DNA from: Aplectana chamaeleonis
Taxonomy: Eukaryota > Nematoda > Chromadorea > Rhabditida > Cosmocercidae
NCBI GenBank assembly: GCA_029168955.1
Contig: JAPDOI010000702.1
Coordinates: 186,001 to 250,000, forward strand
Direction of reading: 5' to 3'
Length of the DNA stretch: 64,000 nucleotides
Shown here piece after piece: positions 23,131 to 34,873 of the stretch (the stretch's first letter is position 1; each line of letters starts with the position of its first letter). Below the pieces are notes generated by a model. It searched no databases and was not told where the DNA came from. It saw nothing but the letters and a program-made list of their open reading frames with translations. A program made the translations under genes and the position numbers.

Positions 23131-24506
23131 AGCTGCCCTCTGCTTACACATACATTATGCGTGACCTTCGTCCGCATAAGTATTTTCTACACTTGGACAC
23201 GAACGACGTTTACGGTGGAAAGACGAGGGATCGGAAAGATTATACAAGTGATGCTATTTATTTTATTCATTAGGAAGAGCTTTCAAAAGGAACTTCGTAA
23301 TATTTTGCTTGTTTGAAACACGATCAAAATGCAATTTTTTAAATTTTCCTTGTAAATCCTAATTCTCGTAATTTTTTGTGAGCTCCGTGAGTTTTCAGGA
23401 CCACTCTCGAAAAGACATGATAGATTAATCATTAGCCTCAACCAATCAATTGCGTGTGATCTGACAAAAGTTTGCATTTGTAGTAACTTTGTTAACTTTT
23501 TTTTGATATTTTCAAACAAAAGTTTTTTTGAAAAACAAAAAATTTATCGGAAGGAAATTTCGAGCGAACGAAAATTTGAGAATTTCTGGATGAATTATTT
23601 ACAAGGTGTTCTTGAAAAGGTAACGCTAGGTGCGAAAAAGACATTCCGCAACTCGTCGAGTAATGCATAAATTCAAAGAATGTCCTACATTCAACTGAAA
23701 TGGATAGTTAAAAACCTATAAGAATGATGATGAACTAGATAGTCTATTTTCGTTCTTGAAAAAGAGTTGTATTGTTTTTTTTGGAAGTGTGCAACTTATC
23801 TGGCGTCCGAGATTGGGGTAATGGTGTGGTTTCGGTCATTGATGCAGTTGAATTTGTGAAGTGTTTGCCGTCTTCTCAAAATGAAACTAATCCACCGCCC
23901 GCAGTTAGTGCTGAAAATATATAGAAACACTGTATGTACTCATATGCGCATCGTTTAAGGAAGAGATTTTGTACACATATTTCAAGGTAAGAATTTGAAA
24001 CACTTCGAGTGGCTCTCTACCAATGCACCAAAGCAACTGCGTCGCGGACCCTCAAAAAAAAAATAAGAGGCCACGATGGCACTGATCTGGCAATGAATGA
24101 GGAGTATTAGAATCTTGCAGAAAAAGGAGAACAAATTTAGTTGGTTCAGAAACAAGTTCGCATTTCTTTCCCACAAAACTCGCCCGATACGCCCCGACTA
24201 ACGCTGATTAATCATTACTAAAGCATCAAATCACTTGAAAATCAACAGGCTTGGAAAATTTTCACTTTTTTGCACTAAAAAAGTTGTGGAAACCCCTTCG
24301 AAACGCGAGCAAACAAATAATTTACTACATACTCCTCATAGCCTGTGCTATGCAATGAATTATGAAAATGAAACTAACCTGATAATAGCAAAGCGAATGA
24401 ATTCCGGAAGAAAATAAACAAAAGCGGGAGAAGTTTCGGCGCTCGAAAAAAAATTAACAGCTGATTGGGAGGATTGATTAGTGCCACCAAAGAAGACGGC
24501 CAACGT
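23131..24506. other. Interior of element A, unassigned
   Basis: AT-rich; no open frame with recognisable motif. Confidence 0.3.
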
Positions 24507-25361
24507 CTCAGATAAAAACAGCCCACTTCCCGCCGGCCAAGTCGGGCTAGCCGACTTCGCGCGGCCCCAATTTCGTGGGCGTGGCACAGCGCTCCACTTC
24601 CCGCGGAGAGAGAGGTTGTCCCGACTTCCCGCGGAGTGTCGGCGGGTAGTCGTCTTCCTCTGTCGGAAGGGCGCTGGCTATGTGAGTACAAAGAACATGT
24701 CGGCGACGGCGCAAATTTCTTGCCATCAATGCCTTGCATAAACTTTTTTCTTGAGTTCTTGCTCCCTTCTTTCTGATCTTTGTCTTCTCCGGTTATACCT
24801 TATATAAAATTCCTCATGCTGCACCTGATTTAAGTAGTTGCACTTATTTATGTTTTTATAGGTACATGTCTCGATCAGGAAGAAGCGCTCATGCTTTATT
24901 GTTCCATTCTCTCGTTGCGCTTAGGCTTTTAGCACACCTTGCTATACGGGTGTGTGGAAATTTCCCTTTCTTGCATTTTTTTTGCATTTTGGTTTTTCAT
25001 TGAGCTTTTCTCCGCCGATGCAGTTCAAAACAATAAAGCTGAAGAAAAATAAATTCTTAGATTTGATGTTCACCTACTATGCATAGAATCGGAATCATTG
25101 TCGGATAAATGGATTTTTGATTACGCAGATTTGGAGGTATACTCTGTAACTCATAATTTCAGTGATTCGGATTTATTCTTTAAAGTAAGTCGGATACCGA
25201 ATGATCCGAAATGGTGTTTTTTCGTTGAATTTTGACTTCACTTAACGATTTGGATTCAATGTGTTTTGGGTATGAACCAGCTGGTGACTAACAAAGAACG
25301 TTTTCCTTGACTAATATAAAAAAGTTTTTTAACCCCTACCCAGAAAATTCTCATTTTCTTA

Positions 25362-25850
25362 GGCCCTAGTTATACACCAGAGGAATGAAAACGTCTCGCG
25401 ATGACATTGCCGCCGCTTGCTGCGTGAATCTGGGATTCGTCTGCAATGTTGCGTCTTCGGCGTCTTTGACGCAATACTGCGGACAAAGATTTCCAGGCGT
25501 TTTTAATGGTATTTCATCGGTTTTTTCGCTTCTGACACTTTTTATTTGCAGAATAGCACTAATAATCAATTCCTCTCGTCATTACAGTGCTCGTTATGTC
25601 CTTTTTGTAATGTTTTAACAATTTTAAATCTGAAAAATAATCAGCTGGTGGAAATTGGCAAATTTCCAACAGGGCAGGTCCCAGGATGCAGTATACGGTG
25701 CCGCGGCGTGTATAACTGCTCTGTGCGGCCTTCCGGCGCGTTTTTCTGCGACTACTGTTCCTTTTGGCATGCCTGAGCGCAGGCAGGGCGCATATAAGTG
25801 ATAGTTGTCTTGCTATTTCCGCAGCGTCCCGCCGGTGTATAACTAGGGCC
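25362..25850. mobile_element. Harbinger-like MITE with TTA target duplication
   Basis: Perfect 17-base terminal inverted repeat GGCCCTAGTTATACACC; TTA duplicated at 25,359-25,361 and 25,851-25,853. 489 bp; the interior has no transposase. Termini starting GGCC with TWA duplication fit PIF/Harbinger. Confidence 0.85.
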
Positions 25851-26451
25851 TTATCCCCCATGCTGAACCTGAAGCGTGTTTGTGCTTGACTTTTAAAACA
25901 ACATTTTAGGAGTGCTGAGTGCAAACCCTAGCGAAAGCATTCTTGGATGTGGCATCAGCTGATGGACATTGAGTGTTGTTTTTACGGTCAAATTTAAAAG
26001 TGATCTTCTTGCTTGTAACTAAATGTATTCGCTCTTCGTGTTGTGGGGAACTCTGTTTGCGTTAAGCATGTATTTACATATGGTTTAAATTGATCTGTTG
26101 AGCGCTGTTACGTGTTTATGATAAATTATATTTATTTTGAGGACTACTGCATTGTAAGCATTTCTTCTAAACATTGTAGAGTGTCGGTAAGTAACGAAAA
26201 GCTTGGATAGCGACTTAGAAGGAAACGCTAGGCAGTAGTGTTTTGGCGCGAAAAGTGCATGCATACCGTTGCGAAACGTAATCCAAACTTCGGTTGTTTG
26301 CGAAAGAAAAAAACCTGGGATGGCAACTTTTCCTCTGCTCATGTATCAGCTAGCGAAATCCTAATGAAACGGCCGCGAATCACTCTGCAGTCATTAGAGG
26401 TTGGACATAACAATATCGTCCACAACATCCACCCTCCAACTTCGCAGAGCT

Positions 26452-26857
26452 AAAAAAAGCGTTTTCTTGCGATTTTCCGCCCTTTTCTCATATCTCCATC
26501 ATATTTATGTTTTCCGGCATAAAAAGATATTGCTAGAATAATCCCATCAAGATCAACAAGATGGTGTCAAAATTTTGTTGATTGCTTTAACTATACGTTA
26601 ATTATAGGTATGTTGCATTTTCCGGAATACGTTTCAACTCGTAGGAATGAAAGAGCCGGCTGGGCATGCTAACGAGTTAAAACGCGTTTGCGAAGGAGCA
26701 ACATACCTATAGTTGACGAATACTTAAAACTATCAACAAAATTTCAATACCATCTGGATGGAGTGATTCTAGCAAAATCTTTTTCATCCTGAAAATGCAG
26801 ATTTGACGGAATTATGAGGAAATGACGGAAAATCGCGACAAAACGCTTTTTTCGCAA
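26452..26857. mobile_element. ~400-bp palindromic element
   Basis: Reads as an imperfect reverse complement of itself. It begins AAAAAAAGCGTTTTCTTGCG and ends CGCGACAAAACGCTTTTTT; inner words TATAGGTATGTTGC and GCAACATACCTATA pair near the centre at about 26,655. Confidence 0.75.
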
Positions 26858-27961
26858 AGTACGGAGGCAGGTATTGTAATTGCAGCGAAATGCAGGTAAA
26901 GCGACGGCAAAATAACAAGCCAGTATTGTTTCATTGCCTAAAAATGCCCATGGAAGGGTTAGGAAATGTCAATGAAAGATCCGCAAAAGGTCCGCTAATC
27001 GCTCTTCAATTGCGAATCGCTTTTCAATGTGGTGAGAGCTGCAGATATGAGGTCCGCAGGAGATCTGGTCTTGATCGTGTGTATGGCCGCAGAGTGATGA
27101 CAAGTAGTTCGAAAAATGTCCGCAGACTGCTGATTTAGTGTGCGCAGGCAGTGGTTTAATTGGCCGCGAAATGCTGATAGAAGGTTCGCAAGACGGTGAG
27201 AGAACGACCGAGAAGTGTGCGCGGGCAGTTGACGATCCAGCGCTGGAGACTGTCCGCGGCCGATCTACAAACCTCCCGCGGGAAGGGTTGCGGGACGTCG
27301 GATAATAGGACCGCGGGAAGTGGGCTGTCTGTATCTGAGGTGTTTCAGCAATGATCCTTGCTTTGTTTTTGATCCCTCATCGCCCGTTTCCCTGGCGGAA
27401 GCCGTTAAAAGACTCTCCCTTGAAACACCTCTCAGTTTTAAAGATAGGGTGACGTCCTGGATCAAAATCGCTAACAGTGCTATCAAACTTTCTTAACCCT
27501 CTGCATTAACTAAACTCGTACTTGCCCTCAGTATAGATGGTCAAAACTGTTCTTACTGTATCTTGCTAACCGCATCCGAAAACTCCTCGGGAGGAGTTTT
27601 TCGTTAACCGCCAGTTCCTCTCGCATTTCAGCACTATTTCCGTGCTGCCTGCGAGAGTATGTTAAACGCGAACTTACCGCGAGGATGCCACATGGCGGAA
27701 TTTAAGAGAGAAAACAGACCTGAAAACGTTTTGAAAAGGCTATTTTTCGTAACAAAGGTTACAATTGTCGCTTTTTCGAGGCGTTTTCATTGAAAGTGTA
27801 TAAGAGGCCTACCACTGGGGGATGTTAGGGTGAAACTAGAGCGAGTTTTCTCTTAACTATCAAGAGTTATCATTACAATCTGGTGTGGCTAAACTCGCGT
27901 TTAACGCGAATTTAACTCCTGTTAACTCGCGTTTAACAAACCCAATTACTACCACCCCTGG

Positions 27962-28116
27962 TATAGCATGATAGAAGTTGGAAAACTAAGAGCGTCGGGG
28001 TGTTAACGACGTTACTGCAGAGATTGATCAAAGTATCTATGTTGCTGCAAACGGCACCACTCAGTGAGGAGCGTGAAACCTACTAGAATCCTGGCTCAGT
28101 TCAAAAAAGGAACATG
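27962..28116. other. Unassigned DNA
   Basis: Short spacer between element A and the 28.1-kb MITE; nothing seen. Confidence 0.3.
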
Positions 28117-28260
28117 CAGTCGGCACGAATTGCACTCCTACAGCGTTCCTCATTGTGCTTTAACACAAACTCGGTGCATATCTGTTATAACATACTTGCA
28201 ACGAGTTTACGCCAAGGCACAATGTGGAACACAAAGTATCAGTGCGATCCGTGCAGACTG
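28117..28260. mobile_element. Tc1-like palindromic MITE, copy 1
   Basis: Ends CAGTCGGCACG and CGTGCAGACTG; arms of about 70 bases pair around GCATATCTGTTATAACATACTTGC. The copy at 51,402-51,548 has the same ends with TA flanks preserved. Confidence 0.8.
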
Positions 28261-28469
28261 AATGTGGCACTCTGTCAAGCTTTAGCCCAAACTGGCTCAT
28301 AATAGTTCCGAATCACCGTATATACAGTACTATACAAACGATCCTATGGAGTATGATGGTGTAGACTGATGTGCTAGGTTGCTCACAGATAATTTGCGTT
28401 TTAGACGCGTAATTTCAGAATCTAACTCAACTCAACTCAAAAAAAAACGTTATTAAACGAGATAAGTAC

Positions 28470-29990
28470 CATTAGGATAGATACATTTCTGCTAACGTTT
28501 TGAAAGATCATAAGAACCCTTGCGGTAGAAATCCCAAATTCCCAATGATGTCGTTGAAGGCAGTTTCAGCATCGGTCTGACTCTTGAACACCTTGCCCTT
28601 GACTCAGGAATTTCTCAACAAGCTACCTGAGACTTTACCGCATGTTTCCCGATGGCTTCACGCAACTTACTTTGAGTTCACAAGCAACATGAAGTGATGT
28701 TACGTGTAACTTGACCAGATTTTCGATTAAAGTATCATGTAACGTGCTCTAATAATACACAACATTGTGAGTAACTTGCACCGTTGCTAGATGTTACCTG
28801 GCGCCAGCGGCTAGGCAGGGCCCTCATCCGGTGTGCGGGGCGAATTACCTGAACATGGGTAAATGAACCCACGACGCTGTTGTCCTGCCTCGAGAGTGCG
28901 TCGTATACCAGCCTAGGAAACAGCCCGCCCCGAGTTAAGTTACATGTGCGATAAGATGACATATTAAAATTACACATCAGTACTTTATCACGTGTAAGTC
29001 AAGACGCACCGTGCAACATACTTTCTTTGTTGAAAATCACATGTAACTTAAAGTTACGAAGATGAGTCGCATGTAGCGTGTTTAGAATGCTCAATTTACA
29101 AGTAAATTTATCAGAAATTCCTGAGGATGACATGGTTGAGGTGCTTAAAAATATCCGTTGGCGACAGGTCTGGTGAGTATGCTGGATGCGGCAGGGTTTC
29201 GTAGCCGAGGTCATTCAACTTCAGAAGCGTTCTTCGTGGGACATGAAGTCTGGCGTTATCGTGAAGAAGGATTACGCTTTTTTCTATTGACCGTTGCTGG
29301 ATTTGCACGCGCTAATTTCGATGCATTTTGTCGATTCGTTGACAGAAGGTATCCGGATTGATCGATTCGTCCGGTTTTATAAACTCATGATGTAAAATTC
29401 TAGTGGAATTCCACCAAACAACAAACCCATAGTCTTCTTGTCACGCAATTTCTGCTTCGGAAAATGTTTCGGGGGCTCACGTTTGTTCAACGACTAGCGG
29501 AACATCTTCGGTTATTGTACAGAAACCATTTATCACTGATCAAGGAAAGGCTCGTTCCTGTTACGCAAAAGCAGCGCCGATGAGATCTGATAGCGCTTGA
29601 ACATCTGTCGAACATTCAATTCATGGGGTACCCACTGATCCATCTTTTTCACCTTTCCAAGTTTCTCCAAATGGTTGGCGACGGTCGAACGTGACACTTG
29701 AAGTTCGTCCGCAAGTTTTTTCGTGGATCCGACTCCACCAGTGGCTTCAGGCAGTCGTCATCAAGTTCGGGGATCCGACCTCGACCTGGCTCATCTTGGT
29801 GGTTTGTGTCTCCGGTTCGGAATTTTCGGAACCAGAGTTGACTACTGCGAATTGAAAAGACATCTGGTCTCCACGCTTTCACAATATTTTCTGGAGCCTC
29901 CACAGGCTTCCATCCAAGTTTGAAGTCATGAAGCAAAATTATACGGATCTGCTCCTTAGATAGCACCGTAGACATTCAACCTGAAATTCC
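28470..29990 (-). mobile_element. Second mariner-family element, heavily decayed
   Basis: Transposase fragments read on the minus strand. The N-terminal helix-turn-helix (LSKEQIRIILLHDFKLG, 29,975-29,900) is followed by the WVPHELN region near 29,630 and an REPPKHFPKQKLRDKK segment near 29,440. Next come HDNARLHVPRRTLLKL and AYSPDLSPTD (29,111-29,270), then a C-terminal GFYRKGSYDL piece near 28,520. It is a different subfamily from the 21.7-kb mariner. Multiple stops and frameshifts occur, and a 400-base interruption (about 28,690-29,100) with GTTACGTGTAACTT ends is probably another insertion. The terminal repeats were not identified. Confidence 0.85.
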
Positions 29991-30170
29991 TGAAGAACGA
30001 AACCTGAAACAAAAGAAAGAAAAACGAAAAATCATCGGATAAGCGTCAAAGTGATGTACAACGATGTGAACCTTGAATGAATAATCCACAAGAAACAATG
30101 AGCTGAAAATTTATTTGCAAAAAAAGCAATTAATTTGTGGACAACCTAATGACCTAACGACATTTTACAG

Positions 30171-30246
30171 GTCTCAGCTGGCAGAGGGGAAAACAATGAA
30201 GAACTCAGGAAATTATTTACCTACTGCTGCAGATATGTACGAGCTG
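30171..30246 (+). CDS. CAP gene, first traced exon
   Basis: Acceptor CATTTTACAG, donor GTGAGTC. Begins with one base completing an Arg codon, so an upstream exon ending in two bases (typically HNxxR in the family) is required. Encodes SQLAEG to MYEL. Confidence 0.8.
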
Positions 30247-32462
30247 GTGAGTCTTATAGTAAATCATGGATGCTTTTACATGATGCTAATAGAAACTAAG
30301 GCGGAGTCGCAAAATTAGTGTGTCTTCCGTATCATTACTCTTGAGAAGCCGCGACATATCTATTACGCGATATATATGTAGGCCGGGAATAAGAGAAACT
30401 CCTGTGGTTTCGACGCGTGCGAAGGTCTCGCGAAGGTTAAAGACAGCAAGAAAGTATGAGGCGGAGTAGACGCGCAGATCTACGCAATAAACGAAAATAA
30501 AATTCACTCCGAAATAGTGGACATATGACACGCATGGGAGCGTAGAATGCTAAACATTGATCGGGCGATGCCGCGTAGGGACATATCGATCGAAGCAACG
30601 CATTATGTGACGCGGCGCGGTGTGCGCAGCTGCGTCCAACATACCACGGCCATAAGAAAAAATGCGGTAGTGAATAAGGGGTTATCTTGCTGAAAGTGTC
30701 CCCGATACCCGCTCCCAGTATATCTCCGAAATGATCCAGGTCCAGTCGGCAAGCATTTTTGCAGGTATACGATTGCAGCCTAGAGACACTGGCCAAGGCT
30801 GCTGTTGATAGGTGTGTAGCAAGTGCGGATCCAACGATTGCTGAACCAGCCTACCAGCAGAATTGGCACTCGATTTCACAATCGTCAGCGCAGTATAGAC
30901 TGGATGCAATATACCAAGTTTGATATTCCCTACTTCATCCCTGTTAGAGGCAGCATACACGCTCGTAAACGTGGATGAGATAACTACGGAAATAGATTTG
31001 TATGGCTCAGAACATAAGGCCTACGCATTTTGAAGCGTCGAAAACGACCCAAAATGCCGCCACACGAGTAAGAAGTAGGACCAGCCCCTGTATCTGGGCG
31101 CCCTTGTATTTGCGTCCTCCTCCAAAACAGGGTGCTGGGCCATTCCCACCGTTGTCGATGTATGTGGTTTACTTATTGCACTTATCGTACCACCCACAAG
31201 CGGGAATGGCCCAGAACCCCTGTTGTGGAGGAGGACTCAAATACAGGGGGTGGGCAGATACAGGGGCGGGGCCAACTTCTTACTCGTGTAGCGGCATTGT
31301 GGACCGTTTTTGACGCTTGAAAATACGTAGGCGTTATGTTCTGAGCCATACCATTCTATTTCCGTAGTTATCTCAACCACTTTTACGAGCTTGTATGCTG
31401 CCTTCAAGCTTCCTTCTTAATGTGTTTCTTTCAGGCAATAAAACACTGGTGGTCACAAGTTAGAGAAGTCGCTGGCCCCGGTATGCTAGTCACTTTCAGG
31501 GCACAGCATGTCAATACCTCGATCAGCTCTTTTACAAGGGTGAGAGAGTATTCAGCATAATCTGAAGGTTGTTCAACAAGAATGTCTCTGTGAATCGAGA
31601 CTCCGAATAGAAGCAAGACGATAACGCGTCCCAATCGAGTGAACACAATACTTCGCAGCGGGAATCAGATGACGGGATGAGACCGCATTACGGTTGTCAT
31701 CGAAAGAGAGAATTTAGGCCCCATGTTTGGTCTTCTTGAAACCTGGGCATTGTTTTCAATCTTGTTTTCTAATCTTGATTTTGTGAGGCACAGAAGCAAA
31801 AACAAGAGAGAATTTAGGCCCAAGGCGATCATTCCTGTTATTCCTTACTCCTCCCATCGAAGTTCCTTCCAACGTTTTAATTAGTGTTTTCTGTCAAAGT
31901 TTTGATCTATCTTCAGATGACGTGGGCTGCCACCAATAAATTGGGATGTGCAGTCTCGGAAAGGACCAAATGCCCTGGCCTTTGGTATTCTACGTGCGTA
32001 TACTCTCCAGGGTATGTTAAATGTATTATACTCTGTTCATCTTGAATTGCACAAAACACGGTCCGCCAATAGTCCTCTAATTAGCCCACTAGTACCGTAG
32101 TGTACGTCCACGACGCGTTCTCGGCAGACCCGGGCGGCAGGGTGGGTGGCCGAGCGACGGCATTGACGAATCGATTGCTCTGCACATCGGGTGCACACCC
32201 GGGTCTGCCGAGAACGCGTCGTGGACGTACACTACAGTACTAGCGGGCCAATTAGAGGACTATTGGCGGACCGTGTTTTGTGCAATTCAAGATAAACAGA
32301 GTATACTTTTCATTCACTATGAAGCTTATGAAAGATCAATTCAACTCTTCATATTCCAGAGGGAACATCATAAATCAAACCCTCTATCTCAAAGGAACAC
32401 CGTGCTCTGCATGTCCAACCGGCAGCTTCTGCAATGGTTCGATGCTGTGCAAGATGGCCTAA
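30171..32462 (+). CDS. CAP-superfamily (ASP-like) secreted protein gene, 5 exons traced
   Basis: Exons 30,171-30,246, 30,765-30,917, 31,435-31,539, 31,917-32,011 and 32,360-32,462 join in phase to about 176 residues ending in TAA. The order matches CAP/ASP proteins of strongylids: RSQLAEG and LPTAADMYEL (first helix), VYDCSLETLA, AIKHWWSQV (CAP helix), FTR|MTWAATNKLGC (CAP1-like), CVYSPGGN (CAP2) and the Cys-rich tail GTPCSACPTGSFC. The family is secreted; in parasites members act at the host interface, but no activity can be read from sequence. Oddities: the CAP1 histidine is replaced (SISSFTR), and the usual Glu before the N-W/I pair is Gln (QQNW), so the metal-binding tetrad looks incomplete. 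Palindromic elements sit in introns 2 and 4. The 5' signal-peptide exon was not found; it may lie beyond the transposon block at 21.7-30 kb or be lost. Confidence 0.85.
30765..30917 (+). CDS. CAP gene, second traced exon
   Basis: Acceptor TTTTTGCAG, donor GTTTGA; 51 whole codons. Contains YDCSLETLA and the diverged QQNWHSI segment. An alternative donor GTATAG at 30,893 was rejected because it breaks phase with the next exon. Confidence 0.75.
30943..31406. mobile_element. Family P palindromic element in CAP intron 2
   Basis: Ends GAGGCAGCATACACGCTCGT and its inverse ATACAAGCTCGTAAA-type right end share the family P termini. Inner arms (GACCAGCCCCTGTATC and GATACAGGGGCGGGGCC; CAGAACATAAGGCCTACGCA and its inverse) pair around 31,180. 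The interior differs from the 13.4-kb copy but matches that split at 59.7/63.6 kb. Flanking TTAA is mutated. Confidence 0.75.
31435..31539 (+). CDS. CAP gene, third traced exon
   Basis: Acceptor TTTCTTTCAG, donor GTGAGA; 35 whole codons, starting AIKHWW and ending SSFTR. The acceptor lies only about 28 bases from the palindromic element's right end. Confidence 0.85.
31917..32011 (+). CDS. CAP gene, fourth traced exon (CAP1/CAP2)
   Basis: Acceptor ATCTATCTTCAG, donor GTATGT. Encodes MTWAATNKLGC and CVYSPG, the most diagnostic part of the family; ends with two bases (GG) of the next Gly codon. Confidence 0.9.
32027..32305. mobile_element. Palindromic element in CAP intron 4
   Basis: Arms of about 113 bases, starting TATACTCTGTTCATC and ending GATAAACAGAGTATA, with CACGACGCGTTCTCGGCAGA and its inverse close to the centre. 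TATA at both ends suggests TA targeting. Confidence 0.85.
32360..32462 (+). CDS. CAP gene, last exon
   Basis: Acceptor CATATTCCAG; first base completes Gly, giving SPGGN across the junction. Encodes the Cys-rich hinge/tail PCSACPTGSFCNG and stops with TAA. An ATTAAA at 32,540-32,545 is a plausible polyadenylation signal. Confidence 0.9.
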
Positions 32463-33220
32463 AGTGTGTCTTGCGCGGTTTTTTTGCGGATTCTGAAAAT
32501 CTGAAGGAGACTTTCCAAAGCGTTTCATTTTGCATAGAAATTAAATTGTATCATGGTGTTCACCTTTTATAACATCAAACAAGCAGACTCAACGTGCTGT
32601 TTACAGCTTGTGTACTTAACAGTATGAGACGATTCTAAAAGAAAACACTTCTACTCATGCGGATTCAGCGTACAGTCTGTCTTGCAAGACTGACTGTTTT
32701 TGAGGAGCTTCACGGAAACCATCACAGATTGCGAGTTCAATGTTACATACAGTGCGTTTCATATTGATAGGTTAACCCTAAAGTTTCCTGAATCTACGTG
32801 ACGCACAAGTTTTCGGGCACAGCCACTACTCAATATCAATTGGACATACTGTAGAAGCCTTTGTGCAGAGGTGGTAGTTATCCATCCGAAACTACGAGTT
32901 TCGAAATGATCGAAACATGCATGCACTTTTCGATTTTCAACCTAGAATGAAAAGGCGATTTTGAGGCGAGGTAGCGATGATTTGATTCGAAACGGTATCC
33001 CTAGTAGTGCTCGACCCTGAAATACCCTACCTTCCCATTTTGGTGCTAAATGGTTCCGTGCTTACCATGCAGTGCTCCCTCCTTTGAAGGTGGCAGCTCG
33101 AAAACCTCATGGTTTCGGGCATGCTCGCGGGCTCGCTGAAACTGACAGTATGCTATGCATTCTCGCAAGGTGGACTTTGCTCTCGGCGCAGTCATCCTCA
33201 CGCACAACGATACCTCCCTA
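32463..33220. other. 3' flank of the CAP gene
   Basis: Apart from the possible ATTAAA signal, no feature was seen. Confidence 0.35.
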
Positions 33221-33922
33221 CTCAGATAAAAACAGCCCACTTCCCGCCGGCCAAGTCGGGCTAGTCGACTTCGCGCGGCCCCAATTTTGTGGGCGTGGCA
33301 CAGCGCCCCACTTCCCGCTGACAGAGAGGCTTTACCGTCTTTCCGCGGAGTGTCGGCGGGCAGTCGGCTATTGCTGGGGTTCATCGAGCACTCACTCATC
33401 GATTACCACTCTGATATCATCATTGCACCACCCACTAGAGTGGAGCCAATGAACAATTGACGAGCAGAGAAGGCTGTGTTGGGGCTCTTTCTAAAACCCG
33501 CGCTGTGTGCGACGCTGGCCTTGGGCAGGTGAACCACTGTCCGTTAATGGCATCTGAGAATGGGAAGGCTGTAAGAAGCAGTGAGTGTAGGGAGCTTCCC
33601 CGTAGAAGCTCACTCCTTACTTATCAAATGCAGTTCAAGATGAAATCCCCAGGAGCGGATTTTTCGAATTTTGTTAGGAGAGATCTTTACTTAAAGGGTG
33701 ATTTTTAAATGTGCCGCAAACTGTTTTAGAATTGTCTTCTGTCCGTCATCAGATTAGCCGTAAGGCGGTGGCAGAAGGGCCGCAAAGTGCGTGTTCACCG
33801 TATACGGGCAGTCAACGAAGCAGCGCTGCCGACTGCCCGCGACCGATCTATTGGCCTTCTGCGGGAGGGGTTACGGGACGTCGGCTAGTGGTACCGCGGG
33901 AAGTGTGATGTCTCTATCTGAG
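33221..33922 (+). mobile_element. 702-bp CTCAGATA MITE, copy 1
   Basis: Ends CTCAGATAAAAACAGCCCAC and (inverted) CTCAGATAGAGACATCACAC, each leading into CTTCCCGC; TA flanks at 33,219-33,220 and 33,923-33,924. Nearly identical to 56,802-57,502 but in opposite orientation. No transposase; open frames are not transposase-like. Confidence 0.85.
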
Positions 33923-33924
33923 TA

Positions 33925-34873
33925 GATGATTCGTGATCGACTGAGGTCATGCATATAGGTCACCAATTGTTTAAGCAAGCAATGCAATGAGCAAAACGAC
34001 TCCTCAGAGAGTGAAATAAAGTTTTGGTTTCTGCAAAGCGGTAGGTATTACGGGATACGTGAATTTATAGCATTGATGGAAGCATTCATCAATTTTTTTT
34101 CAATTATTGGAACTCTTGGTGGGCGCAAATCCTACGTAAGTGTGAAATATTCTCCAATTTTCGGGAAGTGAACACCGTAGTCCTAGCACGGTTATTCTCG
34201 GGCTGCGTGCTGCAACAGTGGTTTTCCACAACTGCGAACGAGGGTTTCGTTCTGAATTTCAGAAAACAATTTTCTAAAAATCAAAGGATTTCCCAGAAAA
34301 AAAAAACTTTTCTCGTTCGAACCAACGATTAGCGAAAACTTTTGCTGCTGTGATGGTTCAGATGAGCGAACAAAGCTACAAATGAAATCAGAAAATCTCG
34401 TTCGTCTATGGGTGTAGTAAGCGATGGAAATGGTTAGAGTAGGTTTCACACAAGAATCGAGAGGTGAAAAAGAGTGGCAAGAAACGACAGTAATAATATT
34501 TACAGTGTTATAAAAATCGTCGAAGAATGGTGAGTAAAATGAATATGCAGGACTCTCACGTTATTGAGGCCCTGGTATTGTTGGTGGACAGGGTTCACTC
34601 GAAAGAGGTACAATTAAAATATTTTCTTAGACAACTGTTATACATATGACTATGTAGGAAACGAGTTTTTAGTTCCGGTGGACCAGCCACTTCATTATAC
34701 ACACCTTGAGTGAACAGTTTTCAATGCGTCATTCCTCTATCGTTTTTAACATGCGAGGTGATGGGTTTCCTTGCGAAACTTCGAAACTCTGAGGGGTTGA
34801 ACCCGAAGGGCTAGAACTGTAGCAGCGATCACTGGCATTGCACCAAGACCGCCAACAGATGGTGATGCTATCA
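33925..34873. other. Unassigned DNA
   Basis: No gene was recognised. Confidence 0.3.

Larger units (their letters stand above)
24507..27339. mobile_element. Element B: CTCAGATA-ended MITE expanded by nested insertions
   Basis: Left end CTCAGATAAAAACAGCCCAC and right end (inverted) CTCAGATACAGACAGCCCAC are followed by CTTCCCGC. The same termini bound the 702-bp copies at 33,221 and 56,802. This copy is about 2.8 kb; part of the excess is two palindromes (25,362-25,850 and 26,452-26,857). TA flanks have decayed here. Confidence 0.75.
22958..27961. mobile_element. Outer inverted-repeat element A (5 kb, hosts nested elements)
   Basis: The left end CCTGGGGTGGTAGTAA (22,958-22,973) is inverted at the right end as TTACTACCACCCCTGG (27,946-27,961). 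Next to each lies a TGTTAA(A/C)CGCG word. GTTAAC-CGC-rich subterminal sequence occupies 22,975-23,130 and 27,560-27,960. The element abuts the mariner's right end. Its length is inflated by element B. No transposase of its own was seen. Confidence 0.65.

Noticed and set aside
30893..30898. Donor GTATAG in the CAP gene second exon
   Set aside because: It leaves two bases and gives a stop when joined to the next exon; the GTTTGA donor at 30,918 keeps the frame and the family pattern.
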